Shown in pieces: positions 1-9,520 of a stretch of DNA of 47,837 nucleotides. Within the stretch, counting starts at the first letter, position 1, and the number at the start of each line of letters is the position of its first letter. This DNA comes from Methanothermococcus okinawensis (GTDB lineage: Archaea > AGJL01 > Methanococci > Methanococcales > Methanococcaceae): assembly GCA_015662355.1 (NCBI GenBank), contig DQUI01000087.1, positions 1 through 47,837 of the forward strand, in the 5' to 3' direction. The notes beneath the pieces were generated by a model. The model saw only the letters and a list, made by a program, of their open reading frames with translations. It searched no databases and was not told the origin of the DNA. The position numbers were made by a program, and so were the translations under genes.

Positions 1-795
1 GCCTACGATGGACGTCATAGGGGATTCCAATCTCAACCTCATGGAAATACTGTATGTGATAATATATTGAGGGCTTTAGAGGAGTGTGGATATTTAAGTG
101 AAGATAGGAGAGGTATTATATTCTACGGCGGTAGAACTGACAAGGGAGTCTCTGCACTTGGAAATTTTGTAGTAGTCCATTTAAAAGAGGAGCCTAAACT
201 CTCCTATATCTACTCCAAGTTAAAGGATAGGGGTATATGGATACTTGGCTATAGGAGGATAGAGGAGATACCTGAGGTGAAGTATAGACACTACAGGTAT
301 ATCCTCCCTAGGGATGAGGACTATAATATAGATTTAATGATTGAGGGGTCTAAAAAACTTCTTGGAACTCACTCCTTCCACAACCTCTCCAAAAGGGATA
401 GATCTAAAGAAAAAAGTCCTATAAGGAGTATATACGATATAAGGATCTCTGAGACTGACTTCTATATTGTAATAGATGTTATAGGGAAGAGTTTCCTCTG
501 GAACATGGTAAGAAAAATAGTAACAGTACTCTCTGAGATAGGTAGAAATAGAAGGGAGATAAGTTGGATAGATGATCTCCTAGATGTTAATTACAGGATA
601 GGTGTACCTCCTGCCCCCCCTGAAGGTCTCATACTGGTGGAGGCTAAAACAGATGTGGAGTATATATACGACTCTTACGTAGTGAGGAGATTCTGGGAGG
701 ATTGGGGGAGGGAGTATAGGAGAAGTGTTGTAAGGTGTGGAGTATCTAGGAGTATGTTAGATCTACTGGAGTCTCCTTTTAACAGATTCATATAG
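1..795 (+). CDS. truA: tRNA pseudouridine synthase A (5' truncated by window edge)
   Basis: Frame is open from base 1 ([18 protein letters not shown]...); [15 protein letters not shown] catalytic Asp motif; [12 protein letters not shown]. Confidence 0.93.
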   Translation, partial: AYDGRHRGFQSQPHGNTVCDNILRALEECGYLSEDRRGIIFYGGRTDKGVSALGNFVVVHLKEEPKLSYIYSKLKDRGIWILGYRRIEEIPEVKYRHYRYILPRDEDYNIDLMIEGSKKLLGTHSFHNLSKRDRSKEKSPIRSIYDIRISETDFYIVIDVIGKSFLWNMVRKIVTVLSEIGRNRREISWIDDLLDVNYRIGVPPAPPEGLILVEAKTDVEYIYDSYVVRRFWEDWGREYRRSVVRCGVSRSMLDLLESPFNRFI

Positions 796-1965
796 TGCTG
801 CCTGTAATCCGTAGTATTTGACTATAGCTCCCATCTCCCTCTGATCTATCTCCTTATCCTCAAAGGATACAAGGTCCTTACTGTATAGGGCATAGGGGCT
901 CTCCCTTCCAACAACCCAGTGGGCACCTCCGTATAACTTCAATCGAACCTTACCACATACCCTCTCCTGGGTCTTATCTATAAAACTGTCTAATCCCTCC
1001 CTTAGAGGTTCATGCCAGAGTCCCCTGTATACTAGATCTCCGTAAGTGGCATCTACTATCTCCTTGAATTTTAACTCCTCCCTAGTGAGTACTAACTGCT
1101 CCAAAGCCTTATGGGCTGTTATGAGCATTACAGCCCCTGGGCACTCGTAGTTCTCCCTGGATTTCAACCCTAGTATCCTGTCCTCTATAATGTCAATCCT
1201 ACCAATACCGTTCCTTCCACCTATCCTGTTACACTCCCTTATAAGATCCACAGGATCCATCTCCCTCCCATTTATACTAACAGGCACCCCTCTCTCAAAC
1301 TCTATCTCTACGTATTCCTCCTCCTTACATTCCCTTGGGTTTCTAGTCCATGAGAATATCTCCTCAGGAGGTTCAAATTTAGGATCCTCCAATGGACCTC
1401 CCTCTATACTCCTCCCCCAGAGGTTTTCATCAATACTGTATTTTTTACTCTCTGAGGGGATCTCTATACCGTGCTTTTTAGCGTATTCTATCTCTTCCCC
1501 TCTTGTAAGATTTAGATCCCTAATTGGGGCAATGATCTTTAGATGGGGTGCCTTCGCCCTGATAATAGTTTCAAATCTAAACTGGTCGTTTCCCTTTCCA
1601 GTACAGCCGTGGGCCACTGCCTCTGCACCTAACTCCTCCGCCAGTTGAACTAACTTCATGGCAATTAACGGTCTAGCTAAGGCTGTAGACAGGGGATATC
1701 CCTCATACATAGCATTTGCCTTTATAGCCCTAAATATAAACTCCTTTACAAACTCCTCCTTGCCATCTATGGTGTAGTGGTGATATACCCCGTATCTCCT
1801 TGCCTTCTCCTCACACTCCTTAATCTCCTCCTCAGGTTGTCCCACATCTACACACAGGGTTACTACCTTATAACCGTATTTTTCCTCTAACAACTTTAGA
1901 CAGCAACTTGTGTCCAGACCTCCTGAGTAGGCCAGTACTGCTATCTTTTCCTGGTTAACTCCCAT
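763..1965 (-). CDS. argG: argininosuccinate synthase
   Basis: [17 protein letters not shown]-loop; [13 protein letters not shown]; full-length 400 aa. Confidence 0.97.
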   Translation of the reverse strand: MGVNQEKIAVLAYSGGLDTSCCLKLLEEKYGYKVVTLCVDVGQPEEEIKECEEKARRYGVYHHYTIDGKEEFVKEFIFRAIKANAMYEGYPLSTALARPLIAMKLVQLAEELGAEAVAHGCTGKGNDQFRFETIIRAKAPHLKIIAPIRDLNLTRGEEIEYAKKHGIEIPSESKKYSIDENLWGRSIEGGPLEDPKFEPPEEIFSWTRNPRECKEEEYVEIEFERGVPVSINGREMDPVDLIRECNRIGGRNGIGRIDIIEDRILGLKSRENYECPGAVMLITAHKALEQLVLTREELKFKEIVDATYGDLVYRGLWHEPLREGLDSFIDKTQERVCGKVRLKLYGGAHWVVGRESPYALYSKDLVSFEDKEIDQREMGAIVKYYGLQAALYESVKRRLQ

Positions 1966-1969
1966 CTTT

Positions 1970-2758
1970 TCACCTGTCTACTGGTTCTACAAAGGACTTT
2001 ATTCTATCTATGTTCTTCCCTAGTATCTCCTCTACTTTTGGATATATGTCCTCCTCTAGAGAACTTACAGTTACAGCAGGGGTGTTTATCTCCCCTATGA
2101 ACTTCTTAACGTTTTTCTCGTGGAAGAGAGTACCTTCATAGTATCTAATATTTGGCACAACGTAGAGCACCCCTTCAAGTTCTCTGATCTCGTGACAGGC
2201 ATCTAGTATAGTGTCTATAGTTAAGGTCATAGTTCCAGAGGTCTTTGAAACCCTGGAGATTCTATAGGTGTTTAACAACCCTTTTCTCCTACCTGTTTTT
2301 AACTTCTCCCGGGAGTTATCTGCCTGGAAGATGTCCCTGTCGTATATTCCCTTGGGATTCTCCACGATAAGAACCTCTGGATCGAAGTTAGAGAGAACCT
2401 CTGGACTTACACCTCCCAAACCTGTTAAGTCAATAACTAGATCAGGGTTTAACCTCTTATTTCGCAGGGCGAGATTGAAGGTGTTTATATCCATAAAGGT
2501 TATCCTCTCATTTAATACAATGTCCTTTAAATGGGGATATTTATCCACAAGGATTACCTTCTCAGAGTCGTTTAAAAGGGAGGAGGCCATATAGTGTCCA
2601 CAGAGGTAGGCCCCAAATATAAGGGTCTCCCTAAACTCCTCCCCCTCTAGGAAGTACTTTACAGCTTTTGTCTTCTCCTCTACAATAGAGTGTATTACAT
2701 CTACAACCTTGGTCTTTGACTCCAAGGTTTTAACACTCTCTGTTATACCGTACTTCAT
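1970..2758 (-). CDS. hcgC: HcgC-like FeGP (Hmd) cofactor biosynthesis methyltransferase (DUF1188)
   Basis: Recognised family pattern ([20 protein letters not shown]..., [29 protein letters not shown]); adjacent to hcgB. Confidence 0.85.
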   Translation of the reverse strand: MKYGITESVKTLESKTKVVDVIHSIVEEKTKAVKYFLEGEEFRETLIFGAYLCGHYMASSLLNDSEKVILVDKYPHLKDIVLNERITFMDINTFNLALRNKRLNPDLVIDLTGLGGVSPEVLSNFDPEVLIVENPKGIYDRDIFQADNSREKLKTGRRKGLLNTYRISRVSKTSGTMTLTIDTILDACHEIRELEGVLYVVPNIRYYEGTLFHEKNVKKFIGEINTPAVTVSSLEEDIYPKVEEILGKNIDRIKSFVEPVDR

Positions 2759-3251
2759 AGCTATCCCCTAATATTCCTATCCTCCTCAGTGCCTCCAACA
2801 ACTCCTCCCTAACAACATCTTCAACACTTCTCCTGTGTATAACAGAGGGAGGAGATATGGAGCCACTTAAGATTCTCCCTTTATTATCCATAATAAGAAG
2901 CATGGAACCTGAACCTGGCACTCCCAACCTTCCCCTTGCAATAACAAGTTGAGCATCTGTAGTATCTACAGCTATTAAACCCTTGTTAAGTGCAGGCATT
3001 CTTGTAAGATCTGCAGCCTCAGTAGGTACCTCTATCCTGGATATTTCCACCTCCCTCTCCTTATAAACCTCCTTCAACAGCACCTCCCTAATTACCTTGT
3101 ATTTATTTAAGTTTTTTGTAGCTACAACTATCTTTTTTACGTTGAGGATGTAACTCCTTATAGCCTCTACCTCCTCCCACTTATCCCCCTTCCTCTCTCC
3201 CCTAGAGGATTCAAGATAGGCCTTTAGAATACAGCTCTCCAATATATTCAT
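2730..3251 (-). CDS. hcgB: HcgB-like FeGP cofactor guanylyltransferase (DUF3236)
   Basis: IVVATKNLNKYKVIREVL, ARGRLGVPGSGSMLLIMDNKGRILSGSISPPSVIH; adjacent to hcgC. Confidence 0.83.
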   Translation of the reverse strand: MNILESCILKAYLESSRGERKGDKWEEVEAIRSYILNVKKIVVATKNLNKYKVIREVLLKEVYKEREVEISRIEVPTEAADLTRMPALNKGLIAVDTTDAQLVIARGRLGVPGSGSMLLIMDNKGRILSGSISPPSVIHRRSVEDVVREELLEALRRIGILGDSYEVRYNREC

Positions 3252-3267
3252 CTTTTCCCCTAAGGTG

Positions 3268-4431
3268 TTATAAAATACCTCCCAACTTCTTTCCCATTGC
3301 CACTATTCCAAGGATAGGAGGTAAACCTGGAGATTCTGGAAATACTGAGGCGTCGCAGACGTAGAGATCCTCCACCTCAGTTTCAAAGTTTTTATCCACC
3401 ACCTTGCCCATGGCACAGGTGCCCCCAGGATGGGATCCTCTAAGTACAGTCCTATATATCCTATCAATCCCCATGTCCTCTAGTATATGGGAGGCCTTTT
3501 TTATACCCTTTGAAAGTATTCTTTTATCCCTCTCAGTTACCCCTTTGTACACCTTATTCCCCTCTACAAACCCTTTACCCTCGTCCCCTATCTTCACCAT
3601 TATCCCGTAGATATCCCCACTACTTACATCTCTTTTCTCTTCCTTTATAGCACGATAGAGGTGGAGGGAGTAGTGGGGGGACAGTAGAAACCTGTCGTAT
3701 CTTTTATAGAGGGCCATAGGTACAGATCTATCTAAGTTACAGTTTTTCAGAACTCCCCCTACTGTAAGAAAGATATCCACAAATAGATTCTTTCCCAGGT
3801 GTTCGTTATCCAGTATAGAAGATAGTACTCTTGGGGAGTTAATACCTCCACCACATACTATAACCTTCTCCCCCTGAAATGTCACTTTTCTCCCAGTGAG
3901 TAGTTGATAGCCCTCCACTTTAAAAATATCCCTCTCCTTAACAATAGAGGATACGTAGAAGTTAGGGATTACTTTACTGTAGGGATTGGACATATTTAAA
4001 AATCTTAGAGGGGTCCACTTGTAGGGGCATAATTTCCTTGCACACATACCACAGGAACTACACCTGTTAAAGTCTATAAACTTTGGGGTTCTTTTAAACC
4101 TGTAGCGAAATAGATATCTACTTCTCTCGTTGATATGACTATCTGGTACTACCCTTACATTTAACTCCCTCTCAATCTCTTCGTATATTTCCCTATCTCT
4201 TATACCAATATCTCTCAGATCTATCCTCATGGCGTTTCCCACTGCTCCTAGCCCTGAACCACCGAGAGCTGTTATATAGAGTATCTGGACCTCACTTCCT
4301 GTACTGTTGTATCTTATTCTCCTGTCCCCCATCTCCAACAGTAGTATCTTCTTATTGGGGTACTTCTCATTTAACTCCTTGAAGAGGGTACAACCTCCTA
4401 CTCCAGCACCTATAATAATAAAGTGATACAA
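3268..4431 (-). CDS. GMC-type FAD oxidoreductase with Cys-rich (ferredoxin-like) insert
   Basis: N-terminal IIIGAGVGGCTLFKEL dinucleotide-binding motif; C-terminal GSHPGGTCAMGKVVDKNFETEVEDLYVCDASVFPESPGLPPI typical of the GMC C-terminal domain; CSSCGMCARKLCPY. Confidence 0.75.
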   Translation of the reverse strand: MYHFIIIGAGVGGCTLFKELNEKYPNKKILLLEMGDRRIRYNSTGSEVQILYITALGGSGLGAVGNAMRIDLRDIGIRDREIYEEIERELNVRVVPDSHINERSRYLFRYRFKRTPKFIDFNRCSSCGMCARKLCPYKWTPLRFLNMSNPYSKVIPNFYVSSIVKERDIFKVEGYQLLTGRKVTFQGEKVIVCGGGINSPRVLSSILDNEHLGKNLFVDIFLTVGGVLKNCNLDRSVPMALYKRYDRFLLSPHYSLHLYRAIKEEKRDVSSGDIYGIMVKIGDEGKGFVEGNKVYKGVTERDKRILSKGIKKASHILEDMGIDRIYRTVLRGSHPGGTCAMGKVVDKNFETEVEDLYVCDASVFPESPGLPPILGIVAMGKKLGGIL

Positions 4432-4511
4432 CTTATCCCCTGTAAATAAATATAACTCTTATTATAACAGTGATCATTAAAAAAATTAGAGGTTATAATC
4501 TAGGGAGATGA

Positions 4512-5522
4512 ATGGAACCACTAAATAGAATAAAGTTAGGTATCCTAGTACTGTTAGCTATTATCCTCTCGGCAACTTTAGGTCTTATGTATCTAGAGGG
4601 TTGGGATTTCTTTACAGCCCTCTACGTTACAGTGATCACCTTATCCACTGTAGGGTACGGAGATATAACCCCTACTACCTTCTGGGGTAAGGTATTTACA
4701 CTGTTGTATATAGTTTGTGGTGCTGGGGCGATGGCCTACACCTTCGCCTCCATTGCAGGGTTTATAATAGAGGGAGAGTTAAAAAAGATACTAAGGTTGA
4801 AAAAGATGGAGAGTAAGTTAAAGAGTATTAAAGATCACTATATCATATGTGGGTTTGGAAAGATCGGTAAGGTAGTGGCAGAGAAGTTTGACAGTTTAGG
4901 TGTACCTTACGTAGTTGTGGATATAGATGAGAAGAAGTTGGAGAGGGAGGCTGAGAACTTTAAGAATCTACTGTACGTTGTAGGGGATGCTACCTTAGAC
5001 GAGGTTCTAAAAAAAGCTGGAGTGGAAAGGGCCAAGGGATTAATTGCAACAGTTAAATCTGACGCTGAAAATCTATTTGTCACCTTATCTGCAAGGGAGT
5101 TAAATCCTAAGTTGTACATTATTGCAAAAGCTGAGGCAGAGACTACAATAGACAAGCTCCTAAAGGCTGGTGCAGATAGAGTAGTATCCCCATATATCAT
5201 TGGAGGTATGAGGATAGCTGAGATGGCATTGAGACCTGAGATATTAGACTTCGTATCTACCTTAATGGACGAAGCCCACGACATGGAGGTTGGAAGATTC
5301 ACAGTCCATCCTCAGTCAGAGGTTGTTGGAAAAACACTCCATGAATCTAAGATTAGACAGAAAAGTGGTGCCACAATACTGGCTATTGTAAAAGACGATG
5401 AGGAGGTAATTATCAATCCAGGACCAGATGTTGTCTTGGAACCTTACAACGTTGTATACGCCTTTGGTACAAAGGAGCACCTTGAAAAACTTAAAAAGAT
5501 ATTGGGACCAGCTGAGAAGTAG
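4512..5522 (+). CDS. MthK-like potassium channel (2TM pore + RCK N and C domains)
   Basis: TVGYGD selectivity filter flanked by hydrophobic helices; IICGFGKIGKVVAEKF Rossmann (TrkA-N); C-terminal TrkA-C. Confidence 0.92.
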   Translation: MEPLNRIKLGILVLLAIILSATLGLMYLEGWDFFTALYVTVITLSTVGYGDITPTTFWGKVFTLLYIVCGAGAMAYTFASIAGFIIEGELKKILRLKKMESKLKSIKDHYIICGFGKIGKVVAEKFDSLGVPYVVVDIDEKKLEREAENFKNLLYVVGDATLDEVLKKAGVERAKGLIATVKSDAENLFVTLSARELNPKLYIIAKAEAETTIDKLLKAGADRVVSPYIIGGMRIAEMALRPEILDFVSTLMDEAHDMEVGRFTVHPQSEVVGKTLHESKIRQKSGATILAIVKDDEEVIINPGPDVVLEPYNVVYAFGTKEHLEKLKKILGPAEK

Positions 5523-5524
5523 AT

Positions 5525-7036
5525 TTAATCTAACCCCTCATAATCCCCTAGAGGTTCTTCTCCCCTGATCTTTTCCCTGTGGGACTTCTTCCAAATCTCT
5601 ACAATATCTAGATCCTCCCCTCCATATCTACCGTTAAACTTATTTATCTTAACTAGGGCTGGGATGTTTAGGGCAGGACCTATTATTATAGCCTCCCCTA
5701 CATTTAACCCAGGGAGTTGTTTAAGGAGGTCTTCACTTAAACTCTCTGAGGCCTGTTGCACATGCTGCTGGTCGTGAGGTTCAATTAACTTTGAGATGAT
5801 AAGGTTGTTACACTGGGAGAGGGCCTCAGGATCTAAGGTCTTAGGCCTCTGGGATACTAGACATAGACCTACTCCAAATTTTCTACCCTCTCTCGCTATC
5901 CTAGATATGTAAAGTTTTGACCTTGTAGTCCTATTCTTCGGTATGATGAGATGGGCCTCCTCAAGTACTATGAATATAGGTTTTGGATAACCCTCCCTCA
6001 GTGCCCTCTTTCTATCTGCAAGTATCTCCCTTGCCATATAGGATATAAAAACGTCCATGTCGTTTTCATCTAAGCCCTCTAAGGGTATTATGTTAATGTG
6101 ATTCTCCCTTATCTTCTCTACAGGGTTGTAGTGGAGGGTGATGAGATGTCTCTTAAACTTAAGCATGTCTTCAAGTCTAAATTTTGCAGTTTGTATACTG
6201 TTGTAATCCCTACTGTATTCCTCTGAGAGATTATCCAACGTATTTATTATATCCCCTATATATTCCTCTACAGATGAGAAGTCACTTTCCCTACGAATTT
6301 TCTTTTCCCCATTATCACCTTTCTTAACCTTATCTATAGCCTTTCTGATATATGGTCTCTGTTTCGTAGCTGCCACATCCACCCCAGCTAGATCTGCTAA
6401 ACTGTCACTGCTTATATTGTATACGTTTATTTTAGGCTCTAGAATATTAACCCTTAATCTGTTGTCAGGGTCGTAAGACTCTATATGTCTGTACTCACCG
6501 TGGATATCAAAGACTAGAACTGTAGCATTCAGTTTGTTTAACTCTGAGAGGAGTACTGCAACAGTGTTAGATTTTCCCATTCCAGTTATAGCCAGTATTG
6601 CCAGATGCCTGGAACATAACATGTTAGCATTTAACTTTACAGGTACATCTTTAGATAGGAGTTTTCCAATCTCAATGTGTCCCTGAGAGAACATCCTCTT
6701 TAGGACCTCATCACTGGCAGAGTAAACCTCTGTACCTGGTTTTGGAGGTATCTTTGGTATCTCCTTCTCCTCCACATCCCCTAAGATCTTTATCTTACCT
6801 ATAACCTGATAGGAATCATCCTTCTCCAATGTCCTAAGTTTCAGGATATCCTCTACATTTAACACCTCCTTAAAGATAGGACAATTTTGCACAACTCCCT
6901 CTACCATACCTAATACTTCCTTTCCATTGGGATACTCTATAGACACATAGCTACCTACTTCAGGTACTTTATTTGAGATAAAGCTAACCTCTGTAGTGGT
7001 GGTCTCTCCCACTATATAGCCTATAACCTCTTTCAT
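5525..7036 (-). CDS. herA: HerA/HAS-barrel family ATPase (DUF87 helicase-like)
   Basis: Walker A LAITGMGKSNTVAVLLSEL, Walker B PIFIVLEEAHLIIP, SRIAREGRKFGVGLCLVSQRP. Confidence 0.82.
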   Translation of the reverse strand: MKEVIGYIVGETTTTEVSFISNKVPEVGSYVSIEYPNGKEVLGMVEGVVQNCPIFKEVLNVEDILKLRTLEKDDSYQVIGKIKILGDVEEKEIPKIPPKPGTEVYSASDEVLKRMFSQGHIEIGKLLSKDVPVKLNANMLCSRHLAILAITGMGKSNTVAVLLSELNKLNATVLVFDIHGEYRHIESYDPDNRLRVNILEPKINVYNISSDSLADLAGVDVAATKQRPYIRKAIDKVKKGDNGEKKIRRESDFSSVEEYIGDIINTLDNLSEEYSRDYNSIQTAKFRLEDMLKFKRHLITLHYNPVEKIRENHINIIPLEGLDENDMDVFISYMAREILADRKRALREGYPKPIFIVLEEAHLIIPKNRTTRSKLYISRIAREGRKFGVGLCLVSQRPKTLDPEALSQCNNLIISKLIEPHDQQHVQQASESLSEDLLKQLPGLNVGEAIIIGPALNIPALVKINKFNGRYGGEDLDIVEIWKKSHREKIRGEEPLGDYEGLD

Positions 7037-7043
7037 ACTATCC

Positions 7044-8333
7044 CTACTTCACTGTTAATTTTGCCCCAAGGGACTTCATTACAGGGATAAAATCTGGGAA
7101 GGATACTTTTACACTTTCCTCTCCCTCAATTACAGTCCTTCCCTCTGCTAAAAGTCCAGCAACTGTAAAGGCCATTACAAGTCTATGATCCCTGTAACTA
7201 TTTAACCTGGCACCCTTTAACTTATTTACTCCCTCTATAATAAGTCCATCAGGTTTCTCTCTTATCTTTCCGCCCATCTTCCTCAACTCCACTGCACAGG
7301 CGTGTAGTCTATCACACTCCTTCAATCTTACATGTTCTCCGTTGTAGATCTCAGTTCTACCTTGGGCAAAACATCCTAAAACAGCTATAGTAGGTACTAG
7401 ATCAGGTATATCCTTTACATCTATGGAGATACCCTCTAGATGATAAGGTCCCTCTGTTATTACTTTGTCCCCTTTTATTTTTATATCAGCACCCATCTCC
7501 TTTAAAATATCCACTATTCTCCTATCCCCCTGTTTAGAGTTTTTAAAGAGATTTTTAACAACAATCTTAGAGTTTAGAAGTACCCCTGCAGCTAAGATAT
7601 AGGAGGCTGAGGAGTAATCGCCCTCCACCTTATAGTCACAGGGTCTATACCTCTGATTTCCCTCTACAAGGAATGCCATCTCCTCCTCTAGCATACTAAC
7701 CTTTATCCCAAATCTCTCAAGTACATCAACTGTTATATCTAGATAAGGTGCTGACTTTAAAGGTGTAGTTAGTACTATCTTACTGTCCTCCTGGGAGAAC
7801 GGTAGAGTCATCATGAGGGATGTGATAAACTGGGAACTTACATCCCCCCTTATTTTAACTAGGTTGTTCTCTATCTTACCTCCCTTAACAACTACAGGGG
7901 CTGTATTGTCCATCTTAGAGGAAAATGCCACGATACCCAACTGATTCAGTCCGTCTAACAGTGGTCCCATAGGTCTTCTCCTTATAGACTCATCTCCAGT
8001 TAATATTGCGTAACCTTTAGATATCTGGGAGGAGATACCTGTAAGTATTCTCAACGTTGTACCACTGTTTCTAACGTCTATAACGTTGTCAGGTGTCTTT
8101 GGACTGTTGTAATTCCCCTCTACTATCCATCTGTCTTCCTCCCTATGGATCTTAGCCCCTAAGGATATACACCCGTATACAGAGGAGAGACAATCTTCAC
8201 TGTTAAGGGGGTTTAAAATATTTGATACACCGTCTCCCAAGGATGCACATATGACAGCCCTGTGGGTGTAGGACTTTGAGGGAGGTGCATTTACACTACC
8301 CCTTAATTCCTCTGTCCTCTCTACAAGAAGCAT
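7044..8333 (-). CDS. aroA: 3-phosphoshikimate 1-carboxyvinyltransferase (EPSP synthase)
   Basis: PPSKSYTHRAVICASL, RNSGTTLRIL, GDRRIVDILKEMG, DHRLVMAFTVAGL. Confidence 0.96.
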   Translation of the reverse strand: MLLVERTEELRGSVNAPPSKSYTHRAVICASLGDGVSNILNPLNSEDCLSSVYGCISLGAKIHREEDRWIVEGNYNSPKTPDNVIDVRNSGTTLRILTGISSQISKGYAILTGDESIRRRPMGPLLDGLNQLGIVAFSSKMDNTAPVVVKGGKIENNLVKIRGDVSSQFITSLMMTLPFSQEDSKIVLTTPLKSAPYLDITVDVLERFGIKVSMLEEEMAFLVEGNQRYRPCDYKVEGDYSSASYILAAGVLLNSKIVVKNLFKNSKQGDRRIVDILKEMGADIKIKGDKVITEGPYHLEGISIDVKDIPDLVPTIAVLGCFAQGRTEIYNGEHVRLKECDRLHACAVELRKMGGKIREKPDGLIIEGVNKLKGARLNSYRDHRLVMAFTVAGLLAEGRTVIEGEESVKVSFPDFIPVMKSLGAKLTVK

Positions 8334-8337
8334 AGGA

Positions 8338-9468
8338 TCACCTCTTTCCTAAATTCTTAACAAGGGGTAAAAACTTATCCCCTATGTAACTCCCCAGGAT
8401 ATTACCCTTCATATCTATTATAATACAGCTGAAGTCTATCTTCTTCCATCTGTTCCTGGCCCTCTCCACTACCCTTCTAGCTATATGATCAAACACCTTG
8501 TGAAGGACCCCCTCTCCCCTAAGGATATCCACTATCTCCTCTGTTGTATTACTATAGAGTATCCTTCTCAAGGTGTCCCTACTATCTATATAGAGGGAAC
8601 TGTAAGCTGTCAATATCTCGTTCCTTCCATCTGCAACTTTAGAGTGGGTGTTGTATATACCTCCTGCAAGTTTTACTATCTTACCCCCATGTCCAAATAT
8701 AAGTATACCTTCAACACCTTTCTCCTGTGCCTTATCTATCATAAAATCCCAGAAGTTTGAAACCTCTACTATCTGATCCTCCTCTACATCAAGAAGTTCC
8801 CTAGCATATCTTGTACCAATATTTCCAGGAGTAAATACCAGTATTCTGTGATTCTTCCCTAGGGCAATATCTATCTGCGGTACTAGGGACTCCCTGTAGG
8901 CCTCATTGGACATAGGTCTCACTATACCTGTAGTTCCAAGAATAGATATACCTCCTAATATACCAAGTTTAGAGTTCAACGTCCTCTCTGCTAACTCCTC
9001 CCCTCTAGGAACAGAGATCCTCACTACAACCCCTTCATCCTCCTCTAGAAGAGGGGTTATGTTTCTAACGATAAGTTCCCGAGGTTTTGGATTTATAGCC
9101 CAATCCCCTTTTTTAACCTGTAACCCATCCTTTGTAACTATACCTATACCTCTCCCTCCAACTATCTTTATCCTCTCTCCCCCTTTCCACTTTACAATTT
9201 CACTATTCACTACAACCTCTATCCCATCTGTAATATCTATGTCTTCACCTGCAAACTTTCTAACAGTAACTGTGGCACACCTGGAGGAGAGGTCCCCCTC
9301 TATCTTCTCCACAGGGATAATAAGTATGTCCCCTCTGTCATTCTCTATCTCTACGTAGTCTAACTTCACACCTTTCTTCAGATAGTAGATTCCACAGTAG
9401 GCTCCCGCTGCTGCACAGGCACCTGTGGTATATCCGTATCTCTTCTCCTTTCTAAAATCGTATATCAT
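8338..9468 (-). CDS. cbiD: cobalt-precorrin-5B C1-methyltransferase CbiD
   Basis: MIYDFRKEKRYGYTTGACAAAGA N-terminus and ILIFGHGGKIVKLAGGIYNTHSKVADGR. The ORF track start (9597) is upstream; start placed at the Met 44 codons in. Confidence 0.93.
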   Translation of the reverse strand: MIYDFRKEKRYGYTTGACAAAGAYCGIYYLKKGVKLDYVEIENDRGDILIIPVEKIEGDLSSRCATVTVRKFAGEDIDITDGIEVVVNSEIVKWKGGERIKIVGGRGIGIVTKDGLQVKKGDWAINPKPRELIVRNITPLLEEDEGVVVRISVPRGEELAERTLNSKLGILGGISILGTTGIVRPMSNEAYRESLVPQIDIALGKNHRILVFTPGNIGTRYARELLDVEEDQIVEVSNFWDFMIDKAQEKGVEGILIFGHGGKIVKLAGGIYNTHSKVADGRNEILTAYSSLYIDSRDTLRRILYSNTTEEIVDILRGEGVLHKVFDHIARRVVERARNRWKKIDFSCIIIDMKGNILGSYIGDKFLPLVKNLGKR

Positions 9469-9520
9469 ATTTATCCATCTTTTAATAATATTTTTTATCA
9501 ATAGATAGTTGGTGATACCT

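Noticed and set aside
1190-1648. Plus-strand 152-aa ORF inside argG (and similar antisense ORFs such as 4907-5302, 8906-9358, 9859-10302, 31836-32225, 39221-39622)
   Set aside because: All lie antisense to or within strongly recognised genes; compositions are Ser/Pro/Ile-rich shadow ORFs with no recognisable domain.
4800-4830. Internal translation start producing a free RCK domain from the K+ channel, as in MthK
   Set aside because: A Met codon exists near residue 99 but no clear GGTGAT-type RBS lies at the correct distance.
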